Below, one piece after another: positions 6,111 to 6,401 of a DNA stretch of 6,401 nt. The DNA is from an uncultured Eubacteriales bacterium (GTDB taxonomy: Bacteria > Bacillota > Clostridia > Oscillospirales > Oscillospiraceae). The stretch is taken from the NCBI GenBank assembly GCA_902477055.1, contig CABSFY010000105.1, forward strand, positions 1-6,401, written 5' to 3'. Under the pieces are notes generated by a model. That model was given only the letters and a program-made list of their open reading frames with translations. It was not told the DNA's origin and did not search any database. Position numbers and translations under genes: made by a program. Within the stretch, counting starts at the first letter, position 1. Each line of letters begins with the position of its first letter.

Positions 6111-6367
6111 ATGTGTAGGGGCCGATGCCCTCATCGGCCTGTTGCAGGTACTTCCGTAATTGCAGGCATATCCCATAAAAGCCGTAGAGGCGGTCATTGA
6201 CCGCCCGCCCTCGCACCGCAGCGCCTCGGCTTCCCCGCTGGGGAAGCTGTCACGGCCTTTGGCCGTGACTGATAGGGTCCTGCGCCCACAGGCGCACGCT
6301 GCGGCATGGTATGTACCAAAATTGGTGCTGCCTACATGGGCCGATGAGGGCATCGGCCCCTACGCAT
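6111..6367. mobile_element. MITE-like element with 30-bp terminal inverted repeats
   Basis: The left end (6111-6140) and the right end (6338-6367) are reverse complements at 28 of 30 positions, bounding a 257-bp element with no credible gene. Each end is itself a hairpin: GGCCGATG and CATCGGCC around a 4-base loop, at 6120-6139 on the left. The outer border reads GTAGGGG inward from each side. Small size, inverted ends and lack of a transposase fit a non-autonomous MITE or REP-like element. I see no clear target-site duplication, so mobility is inferred. Confidence 0.65.
6181..6305 (-). repeat. Intergenic repeat module, copy B (inverted relative to copy A)
   Basis: The reverse complement of this stretch matches 2993-3107 throughout. 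It includes the perfect inverted repeat CACGGCC with GGCCGTG around TTT (6251-6267), which copy A has only in part, and GCTTCCCC with GGGGAAGC. It also includes GGCGGTCA with TGACCGCC. It forms the core of the 6111-6367 element, whereas copy A is flanked by different hairpins. Confidence 0.85.
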
Positions 6368-6401
6368 GAAAGGAGAGTGCCGGCGGCGGGATGGGGGCAT
6401 C

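Noticed and set aside
6368..6401. Start of a next gene after AAGGAG near 6370
   Set aside because: The GTG at 6377 is too close and the ATG at 6391 is too far from the purine-rich site, and only a few bases remain to judge.

Overview
The window most likely comes from a fairly GC-rich Gram-positive gut-type Clostridia, probably Oscillospirales/Ruminococcaceae-like. Three things suggest this: surface proteins ending in SLH (S-layer homology) modules, a strong AGGAGG ribosome binding site, and intergenic spaces filled with short hairpin-rich repeats of the kind seen in such genomes. The taxonomic call is an inference; no rRNA or other marker gene is present.

Layout, all genes on the + strand. 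(1) Positions 1-1574 hold the 3' part of a secreted 5'-nucleotidase/metallophosphatase ending in three SLH modules, followed by two consecutive intrinsic terminators. (2) Positions 1783-2853 hold a complete predicted lipoprotein of unknown function. (3) Positions 2854-3267 are non-coding and hold a patchwork of hairpin repeats, followed by a promoter. (4) Positions 3353-5944 hold a complete second secreted 5'-nucleotidase-like protein of 863 residues. It has a signal peptide, an unusual SLH-like N-terminal region, a metallophosphatase domain, a nucleotidase C-terminal domain and three SLH modules. It is followed by the same terminator as gene 1. (5) Positions 5994-6401 hold no credible gene but contain a 257-bp element with 30-bp terminal inverted repeats. 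Its core is an inverted copy of the repeat at 2993-3107.

The two nucleotidase genes are paralogues. Enzymes of this family hydrolyse extracellular nucleotides and related phosphoesters so that nucleosides and phosphate can be taken up; SLH modules usually hold such proteins non-covalently on cell-wall polymers. The lipoprotein between them would be membrane-anchored on the outer face, but nothing in its sequence links it to nucleotide use.

The most striking observations are these. A 502-bp segment covering most of the SLH tail, the stop codon and the terminator is base-for-base identical in the two genes, although the sequence just upstream is only about 77% identical. The complete second enzyme has lost both histidines of the metal-binding GHxH motif that gene 1 keeps. 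I do not see a clearly new multi-gene system; the novelty lies in the shared anchor-and-terminator cassette, the altered active site and the mosaic repeats.
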